Shown here in pieces: positions 10,101 to 18,169 of a stretch of DNA of 64,000 bases. Source of the stretch: Longimycelium tulufanense (lineage in GTDB: Bacteria; Actinomycetota; Actinomycetes; Mycobacteriales; Pseudonocardiaceae). Numbering within the stretch: the stretch's first letter is position 1; each line of letters starts with the position of its first letter. Position numbers and translations under genes: made by a program. The DNA lies in assembly GCF_014645795.1 (NCBI RefSeq), contig NZ_BMMK01000008.1, positions 145,306 through 209,305 of the forward strand. Reading direction: 5' to 3'. A model generated the notes under the pieces. The model saw nothing but the letters and a program-made list of their open reading frames with translations, did not search any database and had not been told where the DNA came from.

Positions 10101-11712
10101 CGCGGTGATCGCGGCCGGAACCCGGGGCCCCGACCCGACCCGACCCGCACAACCAGCGGCGCCCACGCAACTGCGCACGACGCTCCGGGTGTCGTTGGAG
10201 GACATGCCCTACCTCCGCGACCACAGCCTGCTCCGGCAACCCGCGGACTGGCCGGATGACGGCGACCGGTTCCCGGTCGTGCCGGCGACCACGCTCATCG
10301 GGCACATGATGGAGTTCGCCGAGCAGGCGGCACCGGGGCGCAAAGCCGTTGCCGTGCACGACGTTCAGCTCTTCCGCTGGGTCACCGCTGTTCCCGCGGT
10401 GGACCTACCGGTCACGGTGACCCCGGAGGGGACCGACCGGGTCGCGGTGACCTTCGGGCAGTACTGCCGGGCAACCGTGGAGCTGACGGCGGGCTACCCG
10501 CAGGATCCACCGGCGCCGTGGCGACCCGAGCAGCTGGGTGCCGAGCAGCAGCCCGAGCTCACCGGCAAGGAGCTGTACACCAGGCGCTGGATGTTCCACG
10601 GCCCCCGGTTCCAGGGGGTCAGCGAGCTCGTCGGCGTCGGCGAGTCCCATGTGCGCGGGGTGATCACCACCCCGCCCGCCCCGGGCTCCCTGCTGGACAA
10701 CGCGGGCCAGGTCTTCGGGTACTGGCCGCTGAGCAGGCTGACCGAGCGGAGCATGGTGCTGCCGATCGGGCTGCGCCGGGCCCGTTTCTTCGGCCCCCAT
10801 CCCGAGCCGGGAACGCGCCTGGACTGCCTCGTCCGCTACACCACGATCAGCGACAGCCAGGTCGTGGGCGACATCCAGCTCGTTGCCGACGGGCGGGTCT
10901 GGGCCGAGCTGACCGGCTGGCGGGACCGGCGCTTCGAGAGCAACTTCGAACTGGACCGCCACCCGGACCGGACCGCGCTGGCCCGACGCCAAGCCGGCGG
11001 CTGGACACTGCTCTTCGAGGGATGGCCGGACGGGGCCTCCCGGGACATGTTCCTGCGCCGGCACTTCAACGACACCGAGCGGGCGGAGTTCGAGGGCCTG
11101 TCACCCCGCGGCCGCCGGCACTGGGTGCTGGGCCGGCTCGTCGTCAAGGACGCGGTCCGGCAGTGGCTGTGGGAGCACGGCGAGGACTCGGTGTTCCCCA
11201 TCGAGATCCAGGTGGGCAACGACGCGACCGGCCGGCCGGTGGTGGCGGGCTGGTCCGGGCGAACGCTGCCCGGGCTGAACGTCTCGCTGGCCCACCGGGC
11301 CGAGGCCGGCGTGGCGCTGGTACGGCCCGCCGGCGGCGCGGACCAGCCCGGCGTGGGCATCGACATCGAGGAGATCGCCGACCGCGCCGAGGGCGCGCAC
11401 CGGCTCGCGTTGGGCGATGCCGAGCGGGAGCTGCTGACCGCACGTGCCGCCGGGGGCGAGGAAGCGTTGTGGTTCACCCGGTTCTGGGCCGCCAAGGAAG
11501 CGGTGGCCAAGGCCGAGGGAACCGGCCTGCAGGGCCGCCCGCGGGGCTTCGCGGTCATCGCCGCTGGGCCGACCGAGCTCGTGGTTACGGCGGGGACGCG
11601 CCGATATCGGGTGCACTGCACGGAGGTCGCCAACCCACCCGGACTGCCCGCGCGGCAGTACGTGGTGGCGTGGACGGCCGGACCAACTTCGGATGAGGAG
11701 GCGGACGGGTGA
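7180..11712 (+). CDS. PUFA-synthase-like type I PKS partner, KS-AT-DH-PPTase
   Basis: About 1510 residues, starting in a TGATG overlap with the upstream synthase. The ketosynthase (about 10-450) keeps DAACASS (Cys216), EAHGTAT and SVKSMIGHA, so it looks active rather than a chain-length factor. A compact acyltransferase lobe follows with GHSIGE (Ser656). A hotdog dehydratase of PKS type begins near 1005 with YLRDHSLL (His1015). The C-terminal 170 residues are a Sfp-type phosphopantetheinyl transferase with GVGIDIEEI (about 1391) and WAAKEA, which presumably activates the ACPs of this operon in cis. PUFA PfaC normally has KS-CLF-DH-DH; here an AT stands in the CLF position and the PPTase (PfaE function) is fused. 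Together the two proteins cover KS, AT, ACP, KR, DH, ER and PPTase, a complete iterative lipid synthase. Confidence 0.9.
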   Translation: MPMEPNTPVAIVGMAVILPGAGDLQTYWHNLVNGVDAITQVPDNRWDPVFYRPEAAQGPARAHEIYCRRGGFVDEFAEIDVTQFGIMPASIPGTEPDQFLALKVAADAITDAGGADRLPTDRDRIGVILGRGGYMVAGQARLAQRVSTAAQLVRTLGQLLPELTPEQLERVRAAYADHLGPEHPESAIGLVPNLTASRIANRLDLRGPAYTVDAACASSLVAVEHAVRELASGHCDVVLAGGVHHCHDISFWSVFSQLRALSPTEAIRPFDRRADGVLIGEGTGVVLLKRLADAERDGDRIYAVIRGTGVASDGRAASLFNPDPGGQERAVRQAWRMAGLDPTAPDALGLLEAHGTATPAGDAAELSTVAAVFGPDQGDGARNGARPIIGSVKSMIGHAMPAAGVAGLVKAALAVYHGTLLPTLHCDDPHPTLARTRFRPITRAEPWETDGQRVRRAGVNAFGFGGINAHVILEQAPSGPALVPPPRVSVREPERVLRLTADSPEQLAQLLDADDTTVLAAGSDRNPEQPGRTRLGVVEPTARKLSLARRIVGKGRPWRGRNDIWFTPTPLLSGDAPGKVAFVFPGLEAEFRPRADDIVDLVGLPDGLHSYVSPTDDPIAAGDVTRHALGVLGLGRLLDSALHQMKIVPDAVAGHSIGEWIAMVTSGLLGEDAATGLLDTVDPDVLHFPSLVFAAIGAPAERVLEALTDWDGIVLSHDNAPNQSVVCGSAERVEEFVRWFRARNVLSQTLPFRSGFHTPMLEPYLAPARESAEQFEFHTPTVPIWSGTTAAPYPDDHAAVRRLFIRHLLEPVRFRPLIAAMYDAGFRVFVQVGLGQLGALVDDVLHGQEHLAISAATANRDGLAQLSRVATALWVDGGAPDTGLLGERPVSGRGHAGEQAQARQRNNGRRPTKLDLGCTLISLEDEARQELAPLFAGKGSGSGADLSTLDGFVDRFPAAGQLQALLKETADTAAAVIAAGTRGPDPTRPAQPAAPTQLRTTLRVSLEDMPYLRDHSLLRQPADWPDDGDRFPVVPATTLIGHMMEFAEQAAPGRKAVAVHDVQLFRWVTAVPAVDLPVTVTPEGTDRVAVTFGQYCRATVELTAGYPQDPPAPWRPEQLGAEQQPELTGKELYTRRWMFHGPRFQGVSELVGVGESHVRGVITTPPAPGSLLDNAGQVFGYWPLSRLTERSMVLPIGLRRARFFGPHPEPGTRLDCLVRYTTISDSQVVGDIQLVADGRVWAELTGWRDRRFESNFELDRHPDRTALARRQAGGWTLLFEGWPDGASRDMFLRRHFNDTERAEFEGLSPRGRRHWVLGRLVVKDAVRQWLWEHGEDSVFPIEIQVGNDATGRPVVAGWSGRTLPGLNVSLAHRAEAGVALVRPAGGADQPGVGIDIEEIADRAEGAHRLALGDAERELLTARAAGGEEALWFTRFWAAKEAVAKAEGTGLQGRPRGFAVIAAGPTELVVTAGTRRYRVHCTEVANPPGLPARQYVVAWTAGPTSDEEADG

Positions 11713-12026
11713 GTATCGAGTACGCCCCGCTGGCCGCGGACGCCGACGTGGTGTTGGGCGAGGTCGCCGGGATGATCCGGGAGGTGCTCGAGGAGTACGA
11801 GCCCGAGGATCTCGAGATCGGCATGGCCACCAGGTTCGGCGAGGACCTGGAGTTCGAGAGCATCGACCTGGTGGCGATGGCCGACCATCTCAACGCGCGC
11901 TACGGCGAGGTGGTGAACTTCGCCGAGTACCTGGCAAGCATGGAGCTGGACGAGATCATCGAGCTCTCCGTCGGCCAGCTCGTCGAGTACATCGTCGCCT
12001 GCCTGCGTGCGGTCGAGGGAGGCTGA
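11709..12026 (+). CDS. Free-standing acyl carrier protein
   Basis: A 105-residue acidic protein starting at a GTG inside a GTGA overlap with the PKS gene, so translation is coupled. The carrier signature is LEFESIDLVAM with the likely phosphopantetheine serine at Ser51; the residue before it is Glu where most ACPs have Asp. Its length exceeds a typical 80-residue ACP because of an extended N-terminal helix. It probably receives or offloads the acyl chain made by the synthase, or feeds the downstream hydrolase or glycosyltransferase. The fused PPTase is its likely activator (inference). Confidence 0.8.
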   Translation: MSIEYAPLAADADVVLGEVAGMIREVLEEYEPEDLEIGMATRFGEDLEFESIDLVAMADHLNARYGEVVNFAEYLASMELDEIIELSVGQLVEYIVACLRAVEGG

Positions 12027-12029
12027 GCG

Positions 12030-12884
12030 GTGGCCAAGTTTCTTGCCAACGGTGTCCGCCACCACGTGCAGCGCCTACCCGCGCGGCAGGACTCGCCGGG
12101 GCCGGCGCCCGTCGTGGTCTTCGTCCACGGTGTCTTCATCGACACCCTGGCGAGCTTCTACTTCACGCTGGCGCCCGCGTTCGCGGCCGCCGGCTGCGAG
12201 GTGATCACCTATGACCTGCGCGGGCACGGCAAGAGCGAGCGCCCACCCAGCGGCTACCGGATCGACGACTTCGTCACCGACCTCGACGCGCTGCTGGACG
12301 AGATGGGGGTGACCGCCCCGGTCCACCTCGTCGGCAACTCCTTCGGCGGCACCGTGGCGTTCGGCCACGCCGTGCGCCGGCCGGACCGGGTGGCCAGCCT
12401 CACCGTCATCGAGTCCGGGCCCGCCACCCGGGCCTGGACCGAGATCATGGCCGGGGCGCTGTACAAGGTCACGGTGGAGCCGGACCAGGCGATGGCCTGG
12501 TTCACCACCGAGTTCGGCCGCACCGTCGCCAACCTGACGCCCCCGCAACAGGCCCATCTGGAACGGCTCGCGAGAGCGGCGACCCGGCTGATGGAGACGA
12601 CCAGCATCGTCCTCGACATCCCCACCAGCACCACCGTCGACGACGAGGCCCTGCGGGCCGTGCGGACCCCGGTTCTGCTCCTCGTCGGAGGTGGCGGTCT
12701 GGTCAGCGACGAGACCGACCGCTTGCAGGCCCTCCTGCCCAGGTCCCGGACGGTCGTGATGCCCGGTTACAAGCACGCGGTGTTGGTCGAGGCGCCGCAC
12801 CAGGTGGGCGAGGCCACCCTGGCGTGGATCCGTGAGCAGCACGCAGCGGCGACCCCGGCACCGGAGGAGGTGGAGACTGGGTGA
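12030..12884 (+). CDS. Alpha/beta-hydrolase fold protein
   Basis: About 284 residues, GTG start three bases after the ACP stop. It shows an HG oxyanion-hole motif (VVFVHGV), a DLRGHGKS strand-turn and the nucleophile elbow GNSFGG; a late GYKHAV segment supplies the catalytic histidine. No signal peptide is seen, so it should be cytoplasmic. Position directly after the carrier protein suggests a thioesterase-like chain release or a lipid acyl hydrolase, but the sequence alone does not distinguish these from a generic esterase. Its 3' end overlaps the glycosyltransferase start by four bases. Confidence 0.8.
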   Translation: MAKFLANGVRHHVQRLPARQDSPGPAPVVVFVHGVFIDTLASFYFTLAPAFAAAGCEVITYDLRGHGKSERPPSGYRIDDFVTDLDALLDEMGVTAPVHLVGNSFGGTVAFGHAVRRPDRVASLTVIESGPATRAWTEIMAGALYKVTVEPDQAMAWFTTEFGRTVANLTPPQQAHLERLARAATRLMETTSIVLDIPTSTTVDDEALRAVRTPVLLLVGGGGLVSDETDRLQALLPRSRTVVMPGYKHAVLVEAPHQVGEATLAWIREQHAAATPAPEEVETG

Positions 12885-14059
12885 GCCGGTTCCTGCTCGT
12901 CGTTCCCCCACTGGTGGGGCACATCAACCCGCTCGTCGGTGTCGCCGCCGAGCTGGTCGAGCGGGGACACGAGGTGGCCTGGGTGGGGGTGCCGGAACTG
13001 GTCCGGGGACTGTCGGGCGAGCACGCCACCGTGTTCCCCGCCGACGCCGGCGACGTGACCAAGGTACGGGACAGGCCCGCGGGGCTTCGTGGCATGGCCG
13101 CGCTGCGGGTGCTGTGGACGGACCTGCTCGTTCCGATGGCGGACTTCATGGCGCCGGGTGTGCGGGCCGCGATCGAGGAGTTCGTCCCGGACGTCATGGT
13201 CTGCGACCAGCAGGCGATGGCCGGGGGACTCCTCGCGGAGCTGCTGGGACTGCCATGGGCAACCTCGGCCAGCACCCCCACGGAGCTCACCACGGAGTAT
13301 CTTCCCGGTGTCGAGTCCTGGATCGCCGAACAGGTCGACGGGCTGCGAGAACGGATCGGCGACCCGAAAAGCAAGATCGACCCGCGCTTCTCCCCGGATC
13401 TCGTGCTGGCGTTCACCACGCAAGCCCTGACCGGGTCGGACATCGAGGTCGGCGAGCAGGTGCGCTTCGTGGGGCCATCGATCGGCGCGCGGCCGCTCGT
13501 GGCCGACTTTCCCTGGGAGCGGCTGGATCCCGCGCGCAGGAAGGTACTGATCTCGCTGGGCACGGCCAATCCCGCGGCCGTGGAGCGGTTTTTGACGGTG
13601 TCGGCGGAGGCGGCTCTCGCACGGTCGAGCCAGCTGCAGGCGGTGATCGTCGATCCGAGCGGAGCCCTCGGGGAACCGGGGGACAACGTGATCGTCCGCC
13701 CGAAGGTTCCGCAGCTGTCACTGCTCCCGCACCTTGACGCGGTGGTCTGCCACGCCGGGCACAACACCGTCTGCGAGTCGCTGTGGCACGGGCTTCCCCT
13801 CGTGGTGGCACCGATCCGGGATGACCAGGGCGACGTGGCCAGCAAGGTGGTGGAGGCGGGTGCCGGGATACGTCTGCGGTTCACCCGCGCAACCGACCGG
13901 CACGTTGGCGACGCCATCGACCGTGTCCTCAATGAGCAGAGCTATCACGAGGCCGCACAACGGATCCAGCGTTCGTTCCGTGCCGCAGGGGGCTCCGTCG
14001 CGGCGGCGGAACACCTCGAACGCCTGAGTAGGAAACAGCACGCCGTGGCGAGTGGATAG
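12881..14059 (+). CDS. GT1-family (MGT/UGT-like) glycosyltransferase
   Basis: About 392 residues, GTG start overlapping the hydrolase stop by four bases. The N-terminus (FLLVVPPLVGHINPL) is the acceptor-domain loop of macrolide-type glycosyltransferases. The C-terminal nucleotide-sugar signature is seen as CHAGHNTVCESLWHGLPLV followed by DDQ. The family moves sugars from NDP-sugar donors to hydrophobic aglycones in secondary metabolism and in lipids. In this operon the acceptor is probably the hydroxy-lipid made by the PUFA-like synthase, making the predicted product a glycolipid (inference). Confidence 0.85.
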   Translation: MSRFLLVVPPLVGHINPLVGVAAELVERGHEVAWVGVPELVRGLSGEHATVFPADAGDVTKVRDRPAGLRGMAALRVLWTDLLVPMADFMAPGVRAAIEEFVPDVMVCDQQAMAGGLLAELLGLPWATSASTPTELTTEYLPGVESWIAEQVDGLRERIGDPKSKIDPRFSPDLVLAFTTQALTGSDIEVGEQVRFVGPSIGARPLVADFPWERLDPARRKVLISLGTANPAAVERFLTVSAEAALARSSQLQAVIVDPSGALGEPGDNVIVRPKVPQLSLLPHLDAVVCHAGHNTVCESLWHGLPLVVAPIRDDQGDVASKVVEAGAGIRLRFTRATDRHVGDAIDRVLNEQSYHEAAQRIQRSFRAAGGSVAAAEHLERLSRKQHAVASG

Positions 14060-14073
14060 GGGAGGCCATCGGC

Positions 14074-15243
14074 ATGACGGGGATCAGCAGGCGCAGATGG
14101 TGGCTACGGCTCGGGCTCTTGGTGATGGTGCTGTTCGGGCTGGTACTCCGGCTCGTGCGCTCGGCAACCGAGCAGCCCAAGCCCGACAACGCACCGAGCC
14201 GGACCCAACAGGTGGCATCGCTACGCCTGACGTACCAGATCGATCTCGTCGACGGGGTGCAGCGCTTCTTCGAGGCCCGGCGTAACGACTGCCCGTGGTG
14301 CGGGTCGACGCAACTTCGGGTACGGCTGCGCACCACCGACCTGCTGCAGCACAAGCCCGGACGGTTCGTCCTGGAACAGTGCGAGCGCTGCGGGCACATC
14401 TTCCAGAACCCGCGGTTGACCCCCGACGGGCTCGAGTTCTACTACCGGGACTGCTACGACGGCCTGGGCGCCGACCTGATGGAGAAGGCGTTCAGCTCCC
14501 AGCGCAAGAACTACCTGTCGCGCGCCGAGACCGTCCGGCCCTACACCACGCCGAGGAACTGGCTCGACGTCGGCACCGGGCACGGCCACTTCTGCGAGGC
14601 GGCCCGTAGCGTGTTCCCCAACACCGTGTTCGACGGCCTCGACTTCACCGACGGGGTCGAGCTGGGGGCCGAACACGGCCGGATCGACCACGCCTATCGG
14701 GGACAGCTCGTCGAACTCGCCGATGAGCTGGCCGGTCGGTACGACCTGGTCAGCATGTTCCACTACCTCGAACACACCACCGAGCCGACACTGGAGCTGG
14801 AGGCGGCCCGAAAGGTCGTGCGGCCCGGCGGATACCTGCTCATCGACCTGCCCGACCCCGAGTGCCGGTACGGTCGCCTGCTCGGTCGGTACTGGATGCC
14901 GTGGCTGCAACCGCAGCACCTCAACATGATCCCGCTCGGCAACCTGCGCCAAAAGCTTCTCGGACTGGGATTCACCGTGGTCACCGAGCAACGTACCGAG
15001 GCACACCAGGGCGGAGACCTGCTCTCCTCGGCCGCACTGGCGATCAACCACCTGGCCCCTCAGGACGACCTCCCGTGGTTCCCCACACCACCGAGCGCCG
15101 CCCAGCAGGCGTTGCGCAACACCGTGTGGTTGAGCGCGATGCCGCTGCTGGTCGCCGGCGGTGTGGTCGACCGGCTCGTCACGCCGGTCGCGCAGCGGGC
15201 CCGGCTGACCAATGCCTACCGGGTCCTGGCCCAGCGGCACTAG
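14074..15243 (+). CDS. Membrane-anchored class I SAM methyltransferase with zinc-ribbon motif
   Basis: About 389 residues with a GGGGAGG site eight bases before the ATG. The N-terminus has an arginine-rich start followed by one hydrophobic segment (about residues 11-25), so it is probably anchored facing the cytoplasm. Next comes a CPWCG...CERCG cysteine pair set typical of a zinc ribbon. The Rossmann methyltransferase core follows with LDVGTGHGHF (SAM motif I), a FHYLEH motif and a VVRPGGYLLID strand. Similar Cys4-methyltransferases modify sugars or lipid head groups. As last gene of the operon it likely methylates the glycolipid. Acceptor unknown. Confidence 0.8.
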   Translation: MTGISRRRWWLRLGLLVMVLFGLVLRLVRSATEQPKPDNAPSRTQQVASLRLTYQIDLVDGVQRFFEARRNDCPWCGSTQLRVRLRTTDLLQHKPGRFVLEQCERCGHIFQNPRLTPDGLEFYYRDCYDGLGADLMEKAFSSQRKNYLSRAETVRPYTTPRNWLDVGTGHGHFCEAARSVFPNTVFDGLDFTDGVELGAEHGRIDHAYRGQLVELADELAGRYDLVSMFHYLEHTTEPTLELEAARKVVRPGGYLLIDLPDPECRYGRLLGRYWMPWLQPQHLNMIPLGNLRQKLLGLGFTVVTEQRTEAHQGGDLLSSAALAINHLAPQDDLPWFPTPPSAAQQALRNTVWLSAMPLLVAGGVVDRLVTPVAQRARLTNAYRVLAQRH

Positions 15244-15335
15244 GCACCGCCGCGAAAGGACCGGCTTCCGCGCCTACGCACCGCCGGCTGTAGCCGGTGA
15301 TCGCGGCTTGCCAGACACCACGTCTCCCGGATTGT

Positions 15336-15379
15336 CAAGTTGCAAGTTGCCTTGAAGGAACCCGAATCGCGCCTATACT
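15336..15379 (+). promoter_or_regulatory. Sigma70-like promoter with tandem CAAGTTG repeats
   Basis: TTGAAG (15352-15357) and TATACT (15374-15379) are separated by 16 bases, a good vegetative-type promoter for this GC-rich genome. Immediately upstream CAAGTTG is repeated head to tail (15336-15342, 15343-15349), with a partial inverted CTTGA at the -35 box. A regulator bound there would overlap the -35. It would drive the small frame at 15428 and the SNF2/SWIM genes. Confidence 0.5.
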
Positions 15380-15427
15380 CGGCGGCCAGGTGATCGGTCG
15401 AGCTACGCAAGGCGAGGTGTGCCGGGC

Positions 15428-15580
15428 GTGCGAGACCAGCTGTTGCGGCTGGCCCTACGCGAGATGTTCGGCCGGCTGACCGCACTGGGGTTCAACATCG
15501 AGGAGATCACGAGGCGTGCTGAGCTGATCTTGTGGCGACGAGCAGTACCCACGCACGATCCACGACTGTCGGACCGGTGA
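15428..15580 (+). CDS. Possible small ORF upstream of the SNF2 gene
   Basis: A 50-codon GTG-initiated frame (VRDQLLRLALREMFGRL at its start) that follows the promoter at 15352-15379 and ends five bases before the SNF2 start. Codon third positions are only moderately G/C-biased. It may be a leader peptide, the truncated 5' end of another gene, or chance. I do not recognise a family. Confidence 0.25.
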   Translation: MRDQLLRLALREMFGRLTALGFNIEEITRRAELILWRRAVPTHDPRLSDR

Positions 15581-15584
15581 TCTG

Positions 15585-17456
15585 GTGCTCGAAACGATCC
15601 CTGACCGCATGCAGGCGACGTTCGATCCGGACAGCGCGCGGCTTGCGCTCTGGGGATCCGCGGACCCGGGGGAAGCCGCCCGCGCGTGCGGGCTTCCCGA
15701 AGGGGATCCGGGAACGCTGCGGGTGGCCCTGCCGGCCGGCTCCGGGACGCAGGTGGTACCCGCAGCTGTGCCGGCCCGCTTTCTCTCCCTGGAACCGGCG
15801 ATGGCCGCGTTGCTGAGCCTGTCCGGTTCGGGCGAGACAAGCGCAACGGTGGAGTCATGGCGACGGGCGGCCCAACTCGTCACCGATGGGGCAGCACCGG
15901 CCGCATACGAGGAGTTGGCTGGCTGGATGCCGGTGGCCGCACACGCCGTGCTGCGGGCCGACGAGCAGGCCATCCCCACCCCGCACTCACTCCTTGCCGC
16001 CTTTCGCGACGCCGTTACCGCAAGCCGCGCCACCGCGCAGGTGATCCGCGGCGATCTGCGTGGCTACCAACAACGCGGCGTCGCATGGCTACGGACCCTC
16101 GGTGAGCGTGGCGGAGGTGGCATCCTCGCGGACGAGATGGGCCTGGGTAAGACGCTGCAGGCCATCTGCCTGTTGGCGGTCCGCGATGGCAACCGGCCGC
16201 ACCTCGTGGTCTGCCCGACGTCGCTGGTGGGGACCTGGGAGCGGGAGCTGGAACGGTTCGCCCCGACCGTGCCGGTGGTGGCGTTCCACGGGTCGGCTCG
16301 CAGTCTGCCGGTCGGTCCGGCCGCGCCGGGCACGGTGGTGGTGACGAGCTATGCCGTGCTGCGCCGGGATATCGAGCGGCTCGGCGAAATCGCGTGGGAT
16401 GTGGTGGTATTCGACGAGGCCCAGCAGGTCAAGAATCCGAGCGCCCAGGCCACACGGGCCGCGCGTGGCCTGGACGCCCGGGTGCGCCTGGCCATGACCG
16501 GAACACCCGTGGAGAACCGGCTCGACGACCTGTGGTCGATCATGTCCGTGACCAGTCCCGGTCTCCTCGGCCCGCGCGCCCGGTTCCGGGCGCGGTTCGC
16601 GGCGCCGATCGAGCAACGGCGCTCCGCACGCGCCGCCGAGCGACTCGCCGGTCTGCTCGAACCGCACCTGCTGCGGCGAACCAAGACCGAGGTCGCCGCC
16701 GACCTCCCGCCGAAGCAACACGTGCTCGTCATGTGCACGCTCACCCGTGAGCAGGCGGAGTTGTACCGGCGTTGCGTGGACGAGGCGTTCGACGCCGGGC
16801 TCGGGACAGGGCTGACTCGCCGCGGTCGTGTGCTGGGGTTGCTGACCCGGCTCAAGCAGGTCTGCAACCACCCCGCGCAGCTCCTCGGCGACACCGGCCC
16901 GCTCACCGGGCGTTCCGGAAAGCTCGACCGCAGCGCGGAGATGCTCGCCGAGATTGCGGCGAGCGGTGACCGGGCACTGGTCTTCACCCAGTACCGGGCC
17001 ATGGGCGAGTTGCTCAGCCGACACCTGGCCGCGGTGTTGGAGGTGCCGTCGGTGCCGTTCCTGCACGGTGGCCTGCCCGCTGGTGCACGGGACAGGCTGG
17101 TCACCGCGTTCCAGGAGGCCGCTGACACCAGCCCGGTTCTCGTGCTCAGCCTGCGTGCCGCCGGCTACGGCCTGACCCTGACCAGGGCGAACCACGTGCT
17201 GCACTACGACCGGTGGTGGAACCCGGCCGTGGAGGACCAAGCCAGTGACCGGGTGCACCGAGTGGGGCAGCAGCGGACTGTCACGGTCCACACCCTGCTC
17301 ACCGGCGGCACCGTGGAGGAACACATCGCCCGGCTGCACGAGGGCAAGCGGGGGCTGGCGGGCGTGGTCATTGGCGACGCCGAGGCCGCCTGGGCCGAGC
17401 TACCCGACCACGACCTACGTGAGCTGCTGGAGTTGAGCCGCGAGGGGGAGGGTTGA
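15585..17456 (+). CDS. SNF2-family DEAD/DEAH-type helicase/translocase
   Basis: About 623 residues from a GTG start. Walker A is DEMGLGKTLQA, motif II is DEAQ, and the C-terminal helicase lobe ends with the SNF2 signature QASDRVHRVGQQR. The family couples ATP hydrolysis to translocation on double-stranded DNA. Actinobacterial relatives usually have a much longer N-terminal accessory region; here only about 150 residues precede the motor, so the N-terminus is short, or the real start is lost. The stop overlaps the next start by one base, pairing it with a SWIM-domain protein. Bacterial SNF2-SWIM pairs are common but poorly understood; roles in repair or defence are conjecture. Confidence 0.85.
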   Translation: MLETIPDRMQATFDPDSARLALWGSADPGEAARACGLPEGDPGTLRVALPAGSGTQVVPAAVPARFLSLEPAMAALLSLSGSGETSATVESWRRAAQLVTDGAAPAAYEELAGWMPVAAHAVLRADEQAIPTPHSLLAAFRDAVTASRATAQVIRGDLRGYQQRGVAWLRTLGERGGGGILADEMGLGKTLQAICLLAVRDGNRPHLVVCPTSLVGTWERELERFAPTVPVVAFHGSARSLPVGPAAPGTVVVTSYAVLRRDIERLGEIAWDVVVFDEAQQVKNPSAQATRAARGLDARVRLAMTGTPVENRLDDLWSIMSVTSPGLLGPRARFRARFAAPIEQRRSARAAERLAGLLEPHLLRRTKTEVAADLPPKQHVLVMCTLTREQAELYRRCVDEAFDAGLGTGLTRRGRVLGLLTRLKQVCNHPAQLLGDTGPLTGRSGKLDRSAEMLAEIAASGDRALVFTQYRAMGELLSRHLAAVLEVPSVPFLHGGLPAGARDRLVTAFQEAADTSPVLVLSLRAAGYGLTLTRANHVLHYDRWWNPAVEDQASDRVHRVGQQRTVTVHTLLTGGTVEEHIARLHEGKRGLAGVVIGDAEAAWAELPDHDLRELLELSREGEG

Positions 17457-18073
17457 TGGCAGAGCACGGAACCACCGCGTGGGGACGGGCCTGGCTGCGG
17501 ATCGCCGAACCGACTACCGCCAAGGGCATTGACACCCGGTTGCCTCGGGCGCGGTCCCTGGCACGCCAAGACGCCGTGCACAATCTCGCGGCCGTGCCGG
17601 GTCAGGTCACTGGGACGGTCGTGGCCCGAGACCGCGAACATCGAGTTGACCTTCACGTGCCGACATGGGCCACCGAACAACGAGAACACGTTCTGCGCTG
17701 GATTGCCGACAATGCCGCCACGACCGCCGCCCTCCTCCGCGGTGACGCGCCCGACGAGCTGGCGGACTGGCTGGTCGCCGCCGGGATCGACGTGGCGCCC
17801 ACTACCGCGCAGGTTGATGCCGGCTGTCCGTGTCGGGAACGGCGTCGGCCCTGCACGCACGCTCTTGCGGTTTGCTACGTACTCGTCCAACACATCGACG
17901 AGGAGCCGGCCCTCGCTCTCACCCTCCGCGGCCTCACCCGCCCCGAACCAGACCGGCGCTGGATCCCCTTGACAGAACTCAACCCGCGCGGCTTCTTCGA
18001 AGCGCGTACCGCCTTCGGCCGAGGGGGCGTGATTCTTGGCGAGGCGAGATCGGCCCGTAAACGTCAGCAATGA
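17456..18073 (+). CDS. SWIM zinc-finger protein
   Basis: About 205 residues. A CPCRERRRPCTHALAV segment in the middle matches the SWIM consensus CxCx(n)CxH, a nucleic-acid or protein-binding zinc motif. It starts at the ATG sharing one base with the SNF2 stop, so the two are translationally coupled and probably act together. The N-terminal part (WGRAWLRI) resembles other SWIM proteins encoded beside SNF2 helicases. No catalytic domain is visible. Confidence 0.8.
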   Translation: MAEHGTTAWGRAWLRIAEPTTAKGIDTRLPRARSLARQDAVHNLAAVPGQVTGTVVARDREHRVDLHVPTWATEQREHVLRWIADNAATTAALLRGDAPDELADWLVAAGIDVAPTTAQVDAGCPCRERRRPCTHALAVCYVLVQHIDEEPALALTLRGLTRPEPDRRWIPLTELNPRGFFEARTAFGRGGVILGEARSARKRQQ

Positions 18074-18096
18074 TACCTGGCCGAGGCTGTAGGGTG

Positions 18097-18123
18097 GTCG
18101 AACTTCGACGGAATTAGTCGAAC
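18097..18123. promoter_or_regulatory. GTCGAAC repeat/palindrome upstream of the helD-like gene
   Basis: GTCGAA-C-TTCGAC is a 13-base perfect inverted repeat (18097-18109), and GTCGAAC recurs at 18117-18123, exactly 20 bases (two helical turns) after the first copy. The spacing suggests a dimeric regulator site in the helD promoter. I did not find the rifamycin-associated element known upstream of some helR genes, though I cannot recall its exact consensus with certainty. Confidence 0.4.
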
Positions 18124-18169
18124 GGAACAATGTTCTTGAGAAAAGACCGATTACGAATACCATGAACTC

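Noticed and set aside
1640..10359. Very long open frames on the minus strand (e.g. 1640-4102, 4139-7141, 7834-10359)
   Set aside because: They are antisense to the two PKS genes. High-GC coding sequence leaves the opposite strand open; products are His/Arg/Gly/Gln-rich with no domain.
221..11712. Enediyne PKS
   Set aside because: Enediyne synthases are one KS-AT-ACP-KR-DH-PPTase chain followed by dedicated accessory genes. Here there are two KS domains, PfaD lobes and no enediyne accessory genes.
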